From the NCBI RefSeq assembly GCF_001499675.1, contig NZ_LN609302.1, positions 62,001-126,000 of the forward strand: a stretch of 64,000 bases of DNA. The letters run 5' to 3'. A model generated the notes under the pieces. That model was not told the origin of the DNA, made no database searches, and was given only the letters and a program-made list of their open reading frames with translations. Of this stretch, positions 25,620 through 34,692 are shown piece after piece. The number at the start of each line of letters is the position of its first letter. Position 1 is the first letter of the stretch. This DNA comes from Acetobacter ghanensis. GTDB lineage: Bacteria; Pseudomonadota; Alphaproteobacteria; Acetobacterales; Acetobacteraceae. A program made the position numbers and the translations under genes.

Positions 25620-26384
25620 TTAGGCGCCCTTGTTGTGAGCCATACCAACACGGCAGGCTGGTTTACCGTGAAACGCGGCACGGCCTGCATGTGTCAGATT
25701 AATGGAGGTATCCAGCCAGACTTCCCCCCCGATTTCGCGCCAGCGGCGGCAGAAGGTAAAGTCCTCGCTCTGGTACGTTCCGGTTTCGGGGTCAATGCTG
25801 CCGTCAAACAGGGCATAGGCGGTGCTGCCCGTGTCACCATCGGCGGCGTCAATCCGGCGGTAGGCGGTCTCGGGGTAGGCTTTAACCATCCGTTCCAGCG
25901 CGTTGCGGCTGATCATCATAAACCCGGTGCCCGCGTAGTGGGTTTTGACCATGGGGCCTTTTTCCCACGTCTGGTGCATGGCTTCGGTCTCGCCCACATA
26001 CCGCAGGGATGCGGTTTCCTGCGCTTCTCCATGCACCATGTTCTGCTGGGTGGTTTTGTCCCAGAAATATTCGCGGATCGGGTAGGCCCCGGCCACCACG
26101 TCCTTGCCAGCCGCCAGCAGGCGGGCCGGTGCCTCGGCCGGGAAGCCAATATCCGCATCAATAAACAGCAGGTGCGTTGCGTCAGACAGGGTCAGGAACT
26201 TGTGCATCAGGGTATTGCGTGCACGGCTGATCATCGCATCATCCCCCAGAAGGGAGAGGGTCATGGGGACCTGAAGCACTCCGGCACATGCAATGATGGA
26301 TTCCATATACTCCTGCGTAACCATCCCGCCAAAGCACGGGGTCGCAACAAAAATTTTTGCGGGTTGCAGCTCTGTCTGTTGCAT
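25620..26384 (-). CDS. GT-A fold glycosyltransferase-like protein in the stator operon
   Basis: 254 residues. It opens with IFVATPCFGGMVTQEYMESI and has a DxD-type metal and nucleotide-sugar site in LLFIDADIGFPAEA (about residues 92-105). A C-terminal acceptor-site block reads YQSEDFTFCRRWREIGG followed by LTHAGRAAFHG. These are features of GT-A glycosyltransferases; donor and acceptor are unknown, and it has no signal peptide, so it acts in the cytoplasm. Only 17 bases separate it from motB, so it probably heads the motB-motA transcript. Glycosylation of flagellin or a stator/envelope component is inference from position. Confidence 0.72.
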   Translation of the reverse strand: MQQTELQPAKIFVATPCFGGMVTQEYMESIIACAGVLQVPMTLSLLGDDAMISRARNTLMHKFLTLSDATHLLFIDADIGFPAEAPARLLAAGKDVVAGAYPIREYFWDKTTQQNMVHGEAQETASLRYVGETEAMHQTWEKGPMVKTHYAGTGFMMISRNALERMVKAYPETAYRRIDAADGDTGSTAYALFDGSIDPETGTYQSEDFTFCRRWREIGGEVWLDTSINLTHAGRAAFHGKPACRVGMAHNKGA

Positions 26385-26582
26385 ACGTTTTCCTAATCAC
26401 TCACGAGTGTGGGGAGAAACGGGTCGCATTGTGCACGATCACTGTCAGCCCCTCATGTTCTGTAAGCGATAGCGGGCACACTCCGCTTTCTCAAGGAGCA
26501 AACATAAGAAAAGAGCCGTTTGCCATCGTTTTTTAACGGCTTTGCATGTTATCGCCGCCAAACGATGGACCCATGCCCGCTC

Positions 26583-27008
26583 CTACTGAAAAAACGGACG
26601 GGCCCGGCGGGACAGGTCGTCCAGCTCCGCCTGCTCACGCCGTGCAAGCAGAACGCGCGCCTCTTCCTCACGCTTCTCCAGCAGGGTCTGCGCGGCCTTG
26701 TAGGCGGCATTGGCCTGTATCAGTTCCTCGCGCACCCGTATGGAATCGTGGCGGGTCTTGAGCACCATCTGCTCGGCCTGCGCAACGTTCTCCTGCGCAA
26801 CGGGCAACCACAGCCGGAAGGACTCCCGCCCGGCATCCCCCTCTGCCTCGTCCCGCTCAAGCTCGATCTGGGTTAACTGGCGCTCCAGCTCCGTCAGGGC
26901 TGCGTTTTCGGCCGCCAGTGCGCGGGCCATACCGGCGCGGGCCTCATCCGCCTCTTTTTTGCGCAGGCGGATCAACGCATGAAGGGAGCGGATTCTGGCG
27001 CTGCTCAT
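26583..27008 (-). CDS. fliJ: Flagellar export chaperone FliJ
   Basis: 141 residues, almost entirely charged coiled coil (RIRSLHALIRLRKKEADEAR at the start, ARVLLARREQAELDDLSRRA near the end). This is the character of FliJ, the soluble stalk that links the FliI ATPase ring to FlhA. It begins 10 bases after the fliI stop, its usual partner. Sequence conservation in FliJ is weak, so position carries much of the call. Confidence 0.87.
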   Translation of the reverse strand: MSSARIRSLHALIRLRKKEADEARAGMARALAAENAALTELERQLTQIELERDEAEGDAGRESFRLWLPVAQENVAQAEQMVLKTRHDSIRVREELIQANAAYKAAQTLLEKREEEARVLLARREQAELDDLSRRARPFFQ

Positions 27009-27018
27009 GGCTGTTCAG

Positions 27019-28443
27019 CTACGACAGCGCGCCCCGTAGGGCATCAAAACTTTCAGGCAGGGTGGCGCGCTCACCCTTGCGCTGCTTGAGCATTTCCTCC
27101 ACCGCCGGGGCCACGCGAATGGCCTCGTCCACGCGCTGGTCATTGCCGGGGCGGTAGGCGCCAAGGCGGACCATGTCCTGCATCTCATCCCAAGTGGACA
27201 GGCAGGAGCGAGCTTGCAGCACAAGCTGGTTCTCCTCCTCCGTCAGGCATCCCGGCACTGTGCGCGAGAGCGAGCGCAGTACATTGACCGCAGGGTAACG
27301 CCCGGATTCCGCAATGCGGCGTTCCAGCACCACGTGCCCGTCCAGAATACCGCGCACGGCATCTGCCACGGGTTCGTTCTGGTCATCCCCTTCCACCAGC
27401 ACAGAGAACATGGCGGTCATCTGCCCGGCATGGCCTTGCTCGTCCATCAGGCCCGGGCCTGCGCGTTCCAGCAGGCGGGGCAGTTCGGCAAAAACACTGG
27501 GTGGGTAGCCACGCGTGGCAGGAGGTTCGCCCGAGGACAGGCCAATCTCACGCAAAGCCTGACAGAAGCGGGTTACGCTATCCATCAGCATCAGCACCGA
27601 CTTGCCCTGATCGCGGAAGTGCTCGGCCACGGCCATGGCGGCATAGGCGGCCTCGCGCCGCATAAGGGGGGATGTGTCGGACGTGGCGACCACCACAACG
27701 GACTTGGCCAGCCCCTCCGGCCCCAGATCATCCTCTACAAACTCGCGCACTTCGCGCCCACGTTCGCCCACCAGCGCAATAACTGCAACGTCACACGCCG
27801 TATCCCGCGCGAGCATACCCATAAGGGTGGACTTACCCACGCCCGAACCCGCAAACAGGCCAAGGCGCTGGCCCTCGCGGCAGGTGGTGAACAGGTTGAG
27901 TGCGCGCACCCCAAGGTCTATGCGCGGGCCAAGGCGCGCACGCATGGCGGCCTCCGGCGGGGAGGCATGGAGCCGCTGGGGCGTACCCTCGGACGGGAGC
28001 GGGCCTTTGCCATCCATAGGCCGCCCCATGGGGTCCACCACCCGGCCCTGCCACCCGGCATTGACCATAAGCGTACCCCCGGCCCTGCGCCGCCTCTGTT
28101 CCTGATCATAAAGCTGGAAAGTCGCACGGCAGCCCGAACCAATACCCTCCAGCGAGCCAAAGGGCATGGCAATGGCAATATCCTGCTGAAAGGCCACAAT
28201 TTCGGCCTGCGTCTGCCGTCCATCCAACCCGTAAATGGTGACGCGGTCACCCACGCCGGTAAAGTCCCGCAGACCACTGAGCGAGACTGACAGGCCAGAA
28301 AGGCCCGTAACCCGCCCCTCCAGCATTCCCACGGGCACATCATGCCGGGGGCTGGAAATAGCGCCACGCACGGCGTCCAGCACGCCCGAAAGGGCAGATA
28401 CGGAAGCCTCGACTGGCGAGGGAGAAAGCGGTTCCGAACTCAC
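27019..28443 (-). CDS. fliI: Flagellar export ATPase FliI
   Basis: 474 residues. Walker A is GSGVGKST at 199-206, Walker B is VLMLMDSVTRF, and the type III ATPase signature GYPPSVFAELPRLLERAG follows. FliI energises or promotes entry of substrates into the flagellar export gate, with FliH and FliJ. The start is a GTG at 28443 with a weak ribosome site. It lies apart from fliH (56 kb) and is paired with fliJ. Confidence 0.97.
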   Translation of the reverse strand: MSSEPLSPSPVEASVSALSGVLDAVRGAISSPRHDVPVGMLEGRVTGLSGLSVSLSGLRDFTGVGDRVTIYGLDGRQTQAEIVAFQQDIAIAMPFGSLEGIGSGCRATFQLYDQEQRRRRAGGTLMVNAGWQGRVVDPMGRPMDGKGPLPSEGTPQRLHASPPEAAMRARLGPRIDLGVRALNLFTTCREGQRLGLFAGSGVGKSTLMGMLARDTACDVAVIALVGERGREVREFVEDDLGPEGLAKSVVVVATSDTSPLMRREAAYAAMAVAEHFRDQGKSVLMLMDSVTRFCQALREIGLSSGEPPATRGYPPSVFAELPRLLERAGPGLMDEQGHAGQMTAMFSVLVEGDDQNEPVADAVRGILDGHVVLERRIAESGRYPAVNVLRSLSRTVPGCLTEEENQLVLQARSCLSTWDEMQDMVRLGAYRPGNDQRVDEAIRVAPAVEEMLKQRKGERATLPESFDALRGALS

Positions 28444-28510
28444 GTCAACAACAAACCAGATACGGGGTTATGCTGCCCCGCCCCATACGTGCAGGGCAGG
28501 ACCACCTTGC

Positions 28511-30673
28511 CTAGAACAGGCTGGAATAAATACTGCCCGAGGAGGAGGAATCGTCACTGCCATCATCAAACAGGGCGAGAATACCCTCATCGCTATCATC
28601 CCCACCAAACAGGTCCAGCAGGCTGGCGGGCGTATCCGGCGTTTGTGGGTTGATCTGCAACATGGCCAGATACTGCTCGGCATATTGCTGGATCTGCTTG
28701 GGCGTGGACAACTTGGTGAGGTCCACCTTCTTTTCCAGCAGACGCACCTGCTGGTCATAATCCAGCGCGCCAAACTGGTCCGGGTCGTAGCCGGAGACTG
28801 TCTCCACCACAGTCAGCAGGGTCGAGTCTGACATAAGCTGGGACAGGGACGTAATGCTGCTCATGGTGCGGGTAAAGTACAGGGCGTTACCAACACCGTT
28901 GTCACTCAGCGCGGAGCTACTTTCGTACTGCCGGAGTTCGTAATCATCCGCGATGGTCTGAATTTTTTCAGACGTAAAGGGCGTTGCGCTCACGCTGCCC
29001 CCGCTGGCACCCCAGACTTCAAACGCATCGGCAAAGGTCTGCCACGTGGAATTGCCCGAAGCAGCCGCAACCGATGTGGACGATGTGGGGTCCTGCGTCA
29101 GCAGGGCGTTAACCAGCGTAGTCTCGTTACTGGCGGCATCCACGCCGTAAGCCCCGGTCACAACCTGCAACACGCTAGAATTGGCCAGCAGGGCGCTGGC
29201 GGTGGTGATGGTCGCAGCAGCACTTGCAAACGCACTGATGCCCGACTGCACCAGCGAGGTCATGTTGCTCTGGAAGCTGGAGGAAATGGACGCAATAAGC
29301 GTGGACGACATAACGCTGCCGGTCCCGTTATTCTGCCCCCATGTTTTAAAGGCCTCGGCAAAGGCCAGCCATTCGGAATTGCCCGATGTCTGCGCCAGAG
29401 AGGTGGAGGAATCCGGGTCCTGCGTCAGCAGGGTTTTCACCACATCGGTATCGCTGGCCAGAGACCCCAGACCATACGCCCCCAACACCACCTGCAAGGA
29501 TGAACTGTCATTCAGCAGGTCATTCACCGAAGTCATGCTCAGCGCATCACTCTTGAAGGACGTAATGGCAGCGCTGGTCTCGCTCCCGATTTCCGCCGTA
29601 TATTTGCTGGCAATGGCGGTAATGGTGGAGGAGGTAAACGGCGTGGATGTAGCTGTGCCATCCCCTTGGCCCAGCGCCTTAAAGGCGGTGGCAAAGTCCT
29701 GCCATGCCGTACTGCCCGACGCCTGCGCCAAAGAGGTGGACGATGTGGGGTCCTGCGTGAGCAGCGCGGTAAGAATACTGGTGTTGTCCGTGCTGGAATC
29801 CAGCCCGTAATTGCTCATGACCATGGAGAGCACGGTCGAATTGCTCATCAGGGCGGACGCGCTGGTGATGGTCGCCGCCTGACTTTTGAACGCATTAACA
29901 TTGGTGTCGATCGCGTTGTTAACCGCAATCTGGTAGCGCAGCGCAATGGAACTGAGGGTGGAGGAGGTAAACGGTGTGGACGTAGCCGTGCCGCCCCCCT
30001 TGGCCATAGCCTGAAACGTGTAGGCAAAAGCCTGCCACGACGTGTTGCCCGATGTCTGCGCCAGCGATGTGGAGGAGCTTGGGTCCTGCGTGAGCAACGA
30101 GGTCAGGACTGTTGTGTCATCCTCAAGCGATTCCATGCCAAAGGCGCTCAGCACCACATCCAGCACGGTAGAGTTGTTCAGCAACTGGCTGGCGGTGGTA
30201 ATGGTCGCCGCCTCGCTTTTGAAGCTCGAAATATCGCTGGTGAGGGAGGCCGTTGTGTCGGTCTGATATTCGTTGACGATGGAGGTAATGGTGGAGGATG
30301 TCAGCGGCGTTGTCTGCACGCTGCCCCCGCCTTCCCCCCAGGATTTAAACGCATCGGCAAAGGCCAGCCACGTGGCGTTGCCGGATGATTTGGCGAGCGA
30401 CGTGGAGGAATCGGGGTCCTGCGTCAGCAGCTTCTGCACAATGGCGGTCGCGCTGGAATACGACCCCATGCCATAGGCACCCAGCACCACCTGAAGGGTG
30501 GAGTAATTCTTGAGCAGCTGGCTGGCGGTGGTAATGGTCGCGGCGGATTCTTCAAACGCGGCTACGGCCTGCTTGGTCGTCACATCGGTCTTGGCATAGT
30601 TGGACGCGGCCGCATCTTCATTCTTCAGGGCCATCAGATACTGGCTTACCGGCGAAATACCGCTAACGCTCAT
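28511..30673 (-). CDS. DUF1217-type flagellar protein made of five tandem repeats
   Basis: 720 residues. After a short N-terminus (VSGISPVSQYLMALKNEDA) the protein contains five copies of a unit of about 105 residues plus a sixth divergent end unit. Each unit runs roughly: helix with ATITTASQLL, a VLQVVLGAYGMGS-like segment, LLTQDPxSSTSLAxxSGN, WxxFAxAFxxWG, TPFTSSTI. From memory this matches DUF1217, found in flagellar clusters of alphaproteobacteria with unknown function. The lack of a signal peptide and the Ser/Thr/Ala-rich composition suggest export by the flagellar apparatus (inference). AAGGA precedes the ATG. It lies 67 bases upstream of fliI. Confidence 0.78.
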   Translation of the reverse strand: MSVSGISPVSQYLMALKNEDAAASNYAKTDVTTKQAVAAFEESAATITTASQLLKNYSTLQVVLGAYGMGSYSSATAIVQKLLTQDPDSSTSLAKSSGNATWLAFADAFKSWGEGGGSVQTTPLTSSTITSIVNEYQTDTTASLTSDISSFKSEAATITTASQLLNNSTVLDVVLSAFGMESLEDDTTVLTSLLTQDPSSSTSLAQTSGNTSWQAFAYTFQAMAKGGGTATSTPFTSSTLSSIALRYQIAVNNAIDTNVNAFKSQAATITSASALMSNSTVLSMVMSNYGLDSSTDNTSILTALLTQDPTSSTSLAQASGSTAWQDFATAFKALGQGDGTATSTPFTSSTITAIASKYTAEIGSETSAAITSFKSDALSMTSVNDLLNDSSSLQVVLGAYGLGSLASDTDVVKTLLTQDPDSSTSLAQTSGNSEWLAFAEAFKTWGQNNGTGSVMSSTLIASISSSFQSNMTSLVQSGISAFASAAATITTASALLANSSVLQVVTGAYGVDAASNETTLVNALLTQDPTSSTSVAAASGNSTWQTFADAFEVWGASGGSVSATPFTSEKIQTIADDYELRQYESSSALSDNGVGNALYFTRTMSSITSLSQLMSDSTLLTVVETVSGYDPDQFGALDYDQQVRLLEKKVDLTKLSTPKQIQQYAEQYLAMLQINPQTPDTPASLLDLFGGDDSDEGILALFDDGSDDSSSSGSIYSSLF

Positions 30674-30984
30674 AAATCCAATCCTTTACGTGCTGCATAC
30701 CAATGCGATGGCCGTTGCCTGCGACCTTAAAAAAACCATGTATTCGGGCACAGTATATGGCCTTGCCCCCAACAAAGCCACAGGAATATGCTCTGTCAGC
30801 TTTCATGCTTCCAAGGCTTTCCTTGTGTCCTACTCTGCCGTATTCTCAATGCACATAAACGGGTTTCGCCGCGGGTCTCTGTTTTGCATGATCTGGTACC
30901 GGCAATGGCGGCGCCTCCCATTATCTCGTGCGTATCCGGGTAGCGGACGTATTTTATTCAACCTGACCCCAGCAGGAACCGTAG
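30674..30984. other. Divergent promoter region between the DUF1217 gene and the GT25-like gene
   Basis: 311 bases with no convincing gene. It should contain promoters for both flanking genes, which point away from each other. I saw no clear sigma-28, sigma-54 or CtrA element, and no hairpin. Confidence 0.4.
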
Positions 30985-31698
30985 ATGTTCAAGTTTTTCA
31001 TCAGCAATGACACAACGCCAGGCCAGACGGACCGGTTCCTGCGCCTGAACGCCCATGTTCCCGAGCTTGTCCGCTCCATTGGCGTTAGCGAGCAGACGCT
31101 AGACGTGCAGGCCATGAAGCAGATGAACCTGATTACGGCCGAATGTCAGTTCTCCCCCCGCGCATTTGCCGCAGCCCTGTCCCACGTGGCGCTGTGGGGC
31201 AACGTGGCCCAGCACAAGACCGCCGTGCATGTGTTTGAAAACAACGCCGTGCTGTGCGCCAACTTTGAAGCGGAAAGCACGCGCATTCTGGCCAGCCTGC
31301 CAGAGGACTGGGACTTTGTGCTGTGGGGCAACACGCCCGGCGCAACCATTCAGTTTGATGTTCTGCCGGAACTGGCGCTCTTTTCTGGCGCGGTGCAGCC
31401 TCCGTACTCCGCCCGTGGCGCCGCCGCGCTGAGCGAGATGAACGTCACCTCCCTCGCCTTCCCGCTTATGGCCACGCAGAGTATCGCTGGCTATGCCATC
31501 TCCCCTTCCGGCGCGGAAAAGCTGATCAAGGCCTGCGTGCCCCTGACCAGCACCAGCGTACCCGCTGCCAATGGGCAGGATGGCAATGTGGCCGCACAGA
31601 CGCTTCCGCAGTTGATGAGCCTGCACTACTCCACCATGAAGGCTTATGTTTGCGTGCCGCCCCTTTGCATGACAGACGCCTCGGCTCCCTCCCTCTAA
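30985..31698 (+). CDS. Glycosyltransferase family 25-like protein
   Basis: 237 residues. GT25 features are the RSIGVSEQTLD region, then CQFSPRAFAAALSHVALWGN (the conserved SH.AL.W block), VFENNAVLCANFE (ED/EN-DA-type site) and GYAISPSGAEKLIKACVPL. GT25 enzymes add galactose or related sugars in LPS or to proteins. The canonical DxD-like VLEDD motif is altered to VFENN, so activity is uncertain. AGGA lies 8 bases before the ATG. A lipoprotein gene follows after 25 bases, probably in the same transcript. Confidence 0.68.
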   Translation: MFKFFISNDTTPGQTDRFLRLNAHVPELVRSIGVSEQTLDVQAMKQMNLITAECQFSPRAFAAALSHVALWGNVAQHKTAVHVFENNAVLCANFEAESTRILASLPEDWDFVLWGNTPGATIQFDVLPELALFSGAVQPPYSARGAAALSEMNVTSLAFPLMATQSIAGYAISPSGAEKLIKACVPLTSTSVPAANGQDGNVAAQTLPQLMSLHYSTMKAYVCVPPLCMTDASAPSL

Positions 31699-31723
31699 AA
31701 AAACACAGCACGGAACCCGCCAG

Positions 31724-32230
31724 ATGCACACAGGCAGCCCCTTGCCACCCAAGGCGACACCCAACCGCGCCAGCCAACTGGCCAAGGCTGTAGCCGGGCT
31801 GCTGTGCACCACGCTGGCGGGGTGCATGTCCCCCGCGGCACCGTATCTGGAAAAGGGCAAAACGCTCTCCGAGGCCGGGTTTGTGGCCCATCAGGCCGAC
31901 ACAACCGCGCGTTACGCCATGATGAACCGCCTGCCGCCGGGGCAGTTAACCTACCGCCCCTCCCCCGATGGACCGATTTACCTTTACGCGGACCCCATTG
32001 GGTGCGGGTGTGTGTATATGGGCTCGGAAAACGCCTTCCGTACCCTGCACAACATGACCACGGCGCAGATGCAGGACAAAAAGAAGCAGCCCCCCTCCGT
32101 TGTGGAGGAACTGGCGGCCATGACGGCGGAAAACCGGCGTGACACCTTTTTGTGGGACTGGAGCGCATGGTACTCCGGCGCGGACCCGGCCGGGAACCAG
32201 CCGCGCAAGGTTATTGGCGGCTACTGGTAA
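31724..32230 (+). CDS. Predicted outer-membrane lipoprotein
   Basis: 168 residues with a long n-region, then a hydrophobic segment and lipobox LAGC (C34) at the end of AVAGLLCTTLAGC. The mature part has a distinctive YLYADPIGCGCVYMGSENAF segment and ends PRKVIGGYW. The residue after the lipid cysteine is Met, not Asp, so outer-membrane sorting is expected. I do not know its function. It is 25 bases downstream of the GT25-like gene and converges with flgN. Confidence 0.72.
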   Translation: MHTGSPLPPKATPNRASQLAKAVAGLLCTTLAGCMSPAAPYLEKGKTLSEAGFVAHQADTTARYAMMNRLPPGQLTYRPSPDGPIYLYADPIGCGCVYMGSENAFRTLHNMTTAQMQDKKKQPPSVVEELAAMTAENRRDTFLWDWSAWYSGADPAGNQPRKVIGGYW

Positions 32231-32254
32231 AGCTGTAATTTGGGGCGGAGCGGC

Positions 32255-32686
32255 TTAAAAGTCGCCCCGCAAGGCCAGCGCCCCACCACCGTGGGCACCC
32301 ACCGTGTAACTGCCAGATGCGCCATACCCAAGGCGCTGCTCCTGCGCTGCATCGTCCAGCACAAGTTTGATAAGCGTATCCTGCGCGGCAATGGCGCTTT
32401 GAAGCAGGTCGTCATTCGCTTTGACCAGCGCGTTAAAGCGCTTAATGGCGGCTTCCATTTCCGGGCCGACCTGACTGGCCCGCTCTTCCGCCGTCAAGGA
32501 CCGAACCTGCGCGGGTGAGAGCAGCTTGCGCAAAAGCTGCGTCAACTCCCGCTTGCGGGGCACAAGCTTCTCCACATCCTGCCACTGACCGGACTTCAGC
32601 AGTTCGTTTTCCTGCTCCAGCAGAGCGCTTACAGCACCAAAGCACTGCAACAGCCGGTCTTGCAGATCCTGCGGCTTATCGGTCAT
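32255..32686 (-). CDS. flgN: FlgN-like export chaperone
   Basis: 143 residues, helical in the first 115, with the FlgN-type pattern LLEQENELLKSGQWQDVEKL, then RKRELTQLLRKLL and a helix ending ANDDLLQSAIAAQDTLIKLV. FlgN binds the hook-filament junction proteins FlgK and FlgL before export; neither is in this window. Its start overlaps the flgJ stop by 4 bases (ATGA). The call rests on the pattern and the position. Confidence 0.78.
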   Translation of the reverse strand: MTDKPQDLQDRLLQCFGAVSALLEQENELLKSGQWQDVEKLVPRKRELTQLLRKLLSPAQVRSLTAEERASQVGPEMEAAIKRFNALVKANDDLLQSAIAAQDTLIKLVLDDAAQEQRLGYGASGSYTVGAHGGGALALRGDF

Positions 32687-33027
32687 GATTCGCCCTTTTC
32701 CTGCTGTGCTTTTTCCTGCATGGCCACCATCTGGCGGTACACGCTGTCCGCCAGACCAATGCCGCCATTATTGGCAATCTGCTTCCCCATTTCCAGCACC
32801 TGCAACGACCGGAACTGGGACTCCGCCGCCCCGCCGCCAAACAGGCTGTTGGCCGTGTCCACCGTGTCAAACATAGGCTGAAGCATTTCGCCTATGGTCA
32901 CGCCTTCAAAGTCGATGGCGGCCTTGCGCGTTTTTTCCAGCGCCTCAGCACTCAGCCCCGCGCGGGTGGACGCGGCGTTCTGGGCGCTGGCAATCTGGGC
33001 TGCGCTTACGTTGGGAATTGAGCTCAT
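32683..33027 (-). CDS. flgJ: Rod-binding protein FlgJ (N-terminal domain only)
   Basis: 114 residues matching the rod-capping N-terminal domain of FlgJ: KAAIDFEGVTIGEMLQPMFD, then LFGGGAAESQFRSLQVLEMG and NNGGIGLADSVYRQMVAM. The C-terminal muramidase domain of enteric FlgJ is absent, which is usual in alphaproteobacteria. Peptidoglycan opening must come from a separate enzyme; the secreted transglycosylase at 34.7 kb is a candidate. It follows flgI by 6 bases. Confidence 0.92.
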   Translation of the reverse strand: MSSIPNVSAAQIASAQNAASTRAGLSAEALEKTRKAAIDFEGVTIGEMLQPMFDTVDTANSLFGGGAAESQFRSLQVLEMGKQIANNGGIGLADSVYRQMVAMQEKAQQEKGES

Positions 33028-33033
33028 TGCTGA

Positions 33034-34128
33034 CTACCTCACTTCCAGATCGGCCTGTAGCGCGCCATCCGCCTTGATGGCCTGCAAAATGCCAATCATG
33101 TCTCGCGGGCCCATGCCCAGTGCGTTCATCCCCGCCACAAGGCTGGCCAGTGTTGGCCCTTCCCGCAGGATACCCAACCTGTGCGAGCTATCCGTGCTCA
33201 CATTGGCCTGCGTACGGGGGACAACGGCGGTCACACCGTTGGAGAAGGGGGCTGGCTGGGCCACCTGTGGTGTTTCGGTGACCTGAATGGTCAGGTTCCC
33301 CTGCGCAATGGCCACGGTGCTAATCCGCACACTGTCACCCATAACAATGGTGCCACTGGCCTCATCCACCACAACCTTGGCCATGGTATCCGGCTCAATC
33401 TGGAGGTCACCAATCCGGTACAGGGTCAGGGACGGGTTGCGCCCGGTCAGGTCCACGGCAATGGTGCGCGGGTCATCCACCTGCGCCATATGCGCGCCAA
33501 TTCTGCGGTTGATAACCTCGGCCACACGGGTTGCGGTGGTAAAGTTGGGGTTATGCAGCGAGAGGTGAATAACCCCCGTCTCCCCCAGTTTGACCGGCAC
33601 CTCACGTTCCACCACGCCACCATTGGCAATATGCCCGCTGGTGGGGATGTTACGCGTAACCGTTGCGGCCTGCCCCCCCGCCGTAAAGGCGTTGGTCACA
33701 AGGGAACCCTGCGCCACGGCGTACACCTCGCCATCCGCAGCCTGTAGGGGCGTTACCAGCAGGGTACCCCCGGTCAGGTCCTGCGCGTCACCCACGGCGG
33801 AAACGGTTACGTCAATCCGCCCGCCCCCGTGTGAGAACGGCGGCAGGGTGGCGGTGACCATAACGGCGGCCACGTCATGCGTCTGCAACTGAATTTCACG
33901 GTCACGGATGTTCACGCCCAGACGGTTGAGCATGCTGATCAACGTCTCACGCGTGAAGATGATGTTGGTCAGACGGTCGCCCGTGCCATGCAGGCCCACA
34001 ACAAGCCCGTAGCCGACCAGTTGGTTGTCCCGCACGCCTTCGTAATCAACAATATCCTTCACCCGCACCGTAATGGCATGAGCGGGAGAGACGGGCACAA
34101 ACAGGGAGAGCATGAAAACGGCGGCCAT
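33034..34128 (-). CDS. flgI: Flagellar P-ring protein FlgI
   Basis: 364 residues with a short Sec signal peptide (FMLSLFVPVSPAHA). The mature part carries the FlgI hallmarks RVKDIVDYEGVRDNQLVGYG, LVVGLHGTGDRL and, near the end, TLASLVAGMNALGMGPRDMI. FlgI forms the P ring around the rod in the peptidoglycan layer. It heads the flgI-flgJ-flgN operon. Confidence 0.96.
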   Translation of the reverse strand: MAAVFMLSLFVPVSPAHAITVRVKDIVDYEGVRDNQLVGYGLVVGLHGTGDRLTNIIFTRETLISMLNRLGVNIRDREIQLQTHDVAAVMVTATLPPFSHGGGRIDVTVSAVGDAQDLTGGTLLVTPLQAADGEVYAVAQGSLVTNAFTAGGQAATVTRNIPTSGHIANGGVVEREVPVKLGETGVIHLSLHNPNFTTATRVAEVINRRIGAHMAQVDDPRTIAVDLTGRNPSLTLYRIGDLQIEPDTMAKVVVDEASGTIVMGDSVRISTVAIAQGNLTIQVTETPQVAQPAPFSNGVTAVVPRTQANVSTDSSHRLGILREGPTLASLVAGMNALGMGPRDMIGILQAIKADGALQADLEVR

Positions 34129-34692
34129 AACGGCCCGAACCCAGACCGACGCCCCCGCCCCATACGGTTGGAAGATGGCGCCGCCACATTGCCATTGTGA
34201 CTGGCTGCGCTGCCATGCCCGTTGCTCGCCTTGAGGCGGTTCCTCATATACCTGCTTACCCCTGATTGATCAGCCCGGCACCGGGTGCAGGGTCATCACG
34301 TCACATTGTGTCATAAGGATAGGCGCGCTGGCCATTCCATTCAATGCCCATGTAACCTGCCTCGGCCCCTGCCCAAAAGCCTTTTTTACCACCCCATGCA
34401 CCCCGCATCCCATCCCGCGTGATGCCAAAGGAAGCCGGGAACAGCAAAGATGATGCAAAATCATGGCATTAATCAGCCCGGACTTGGCAGGGCATGATCT
34501 TTTGGACATGAATCCTTGCATCCTGCGCCCCGCAGGAATACAGCCCTGTATAGAAAGACCCGACCAAGGCCAGTTTTGCCTGTCTGTCGCGCGCTGTATT
34601 CTTCCATTACTGGCATAATGGCCAACAATAGTAAGGAGGTAAGGGACACGCTGTCCGGCTTTGCCCAGACCCACGCTCCCGCCCGACCCCGC
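34129..34692. other. Divergent region between flgI and the transglycosylase gene
   Basis: About 560 bases without a supported gene on either strand. It should hold the flgI promoter and the transglycosylase promoter. A strong AGGAGG-like site at 34635-34640 has no usable start codon in the transglycosylase frame at the right distance. That frame is open back to 34516, so the true start of the plus-strand gene could lie upstream of 34693. Confidence 0.35.
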
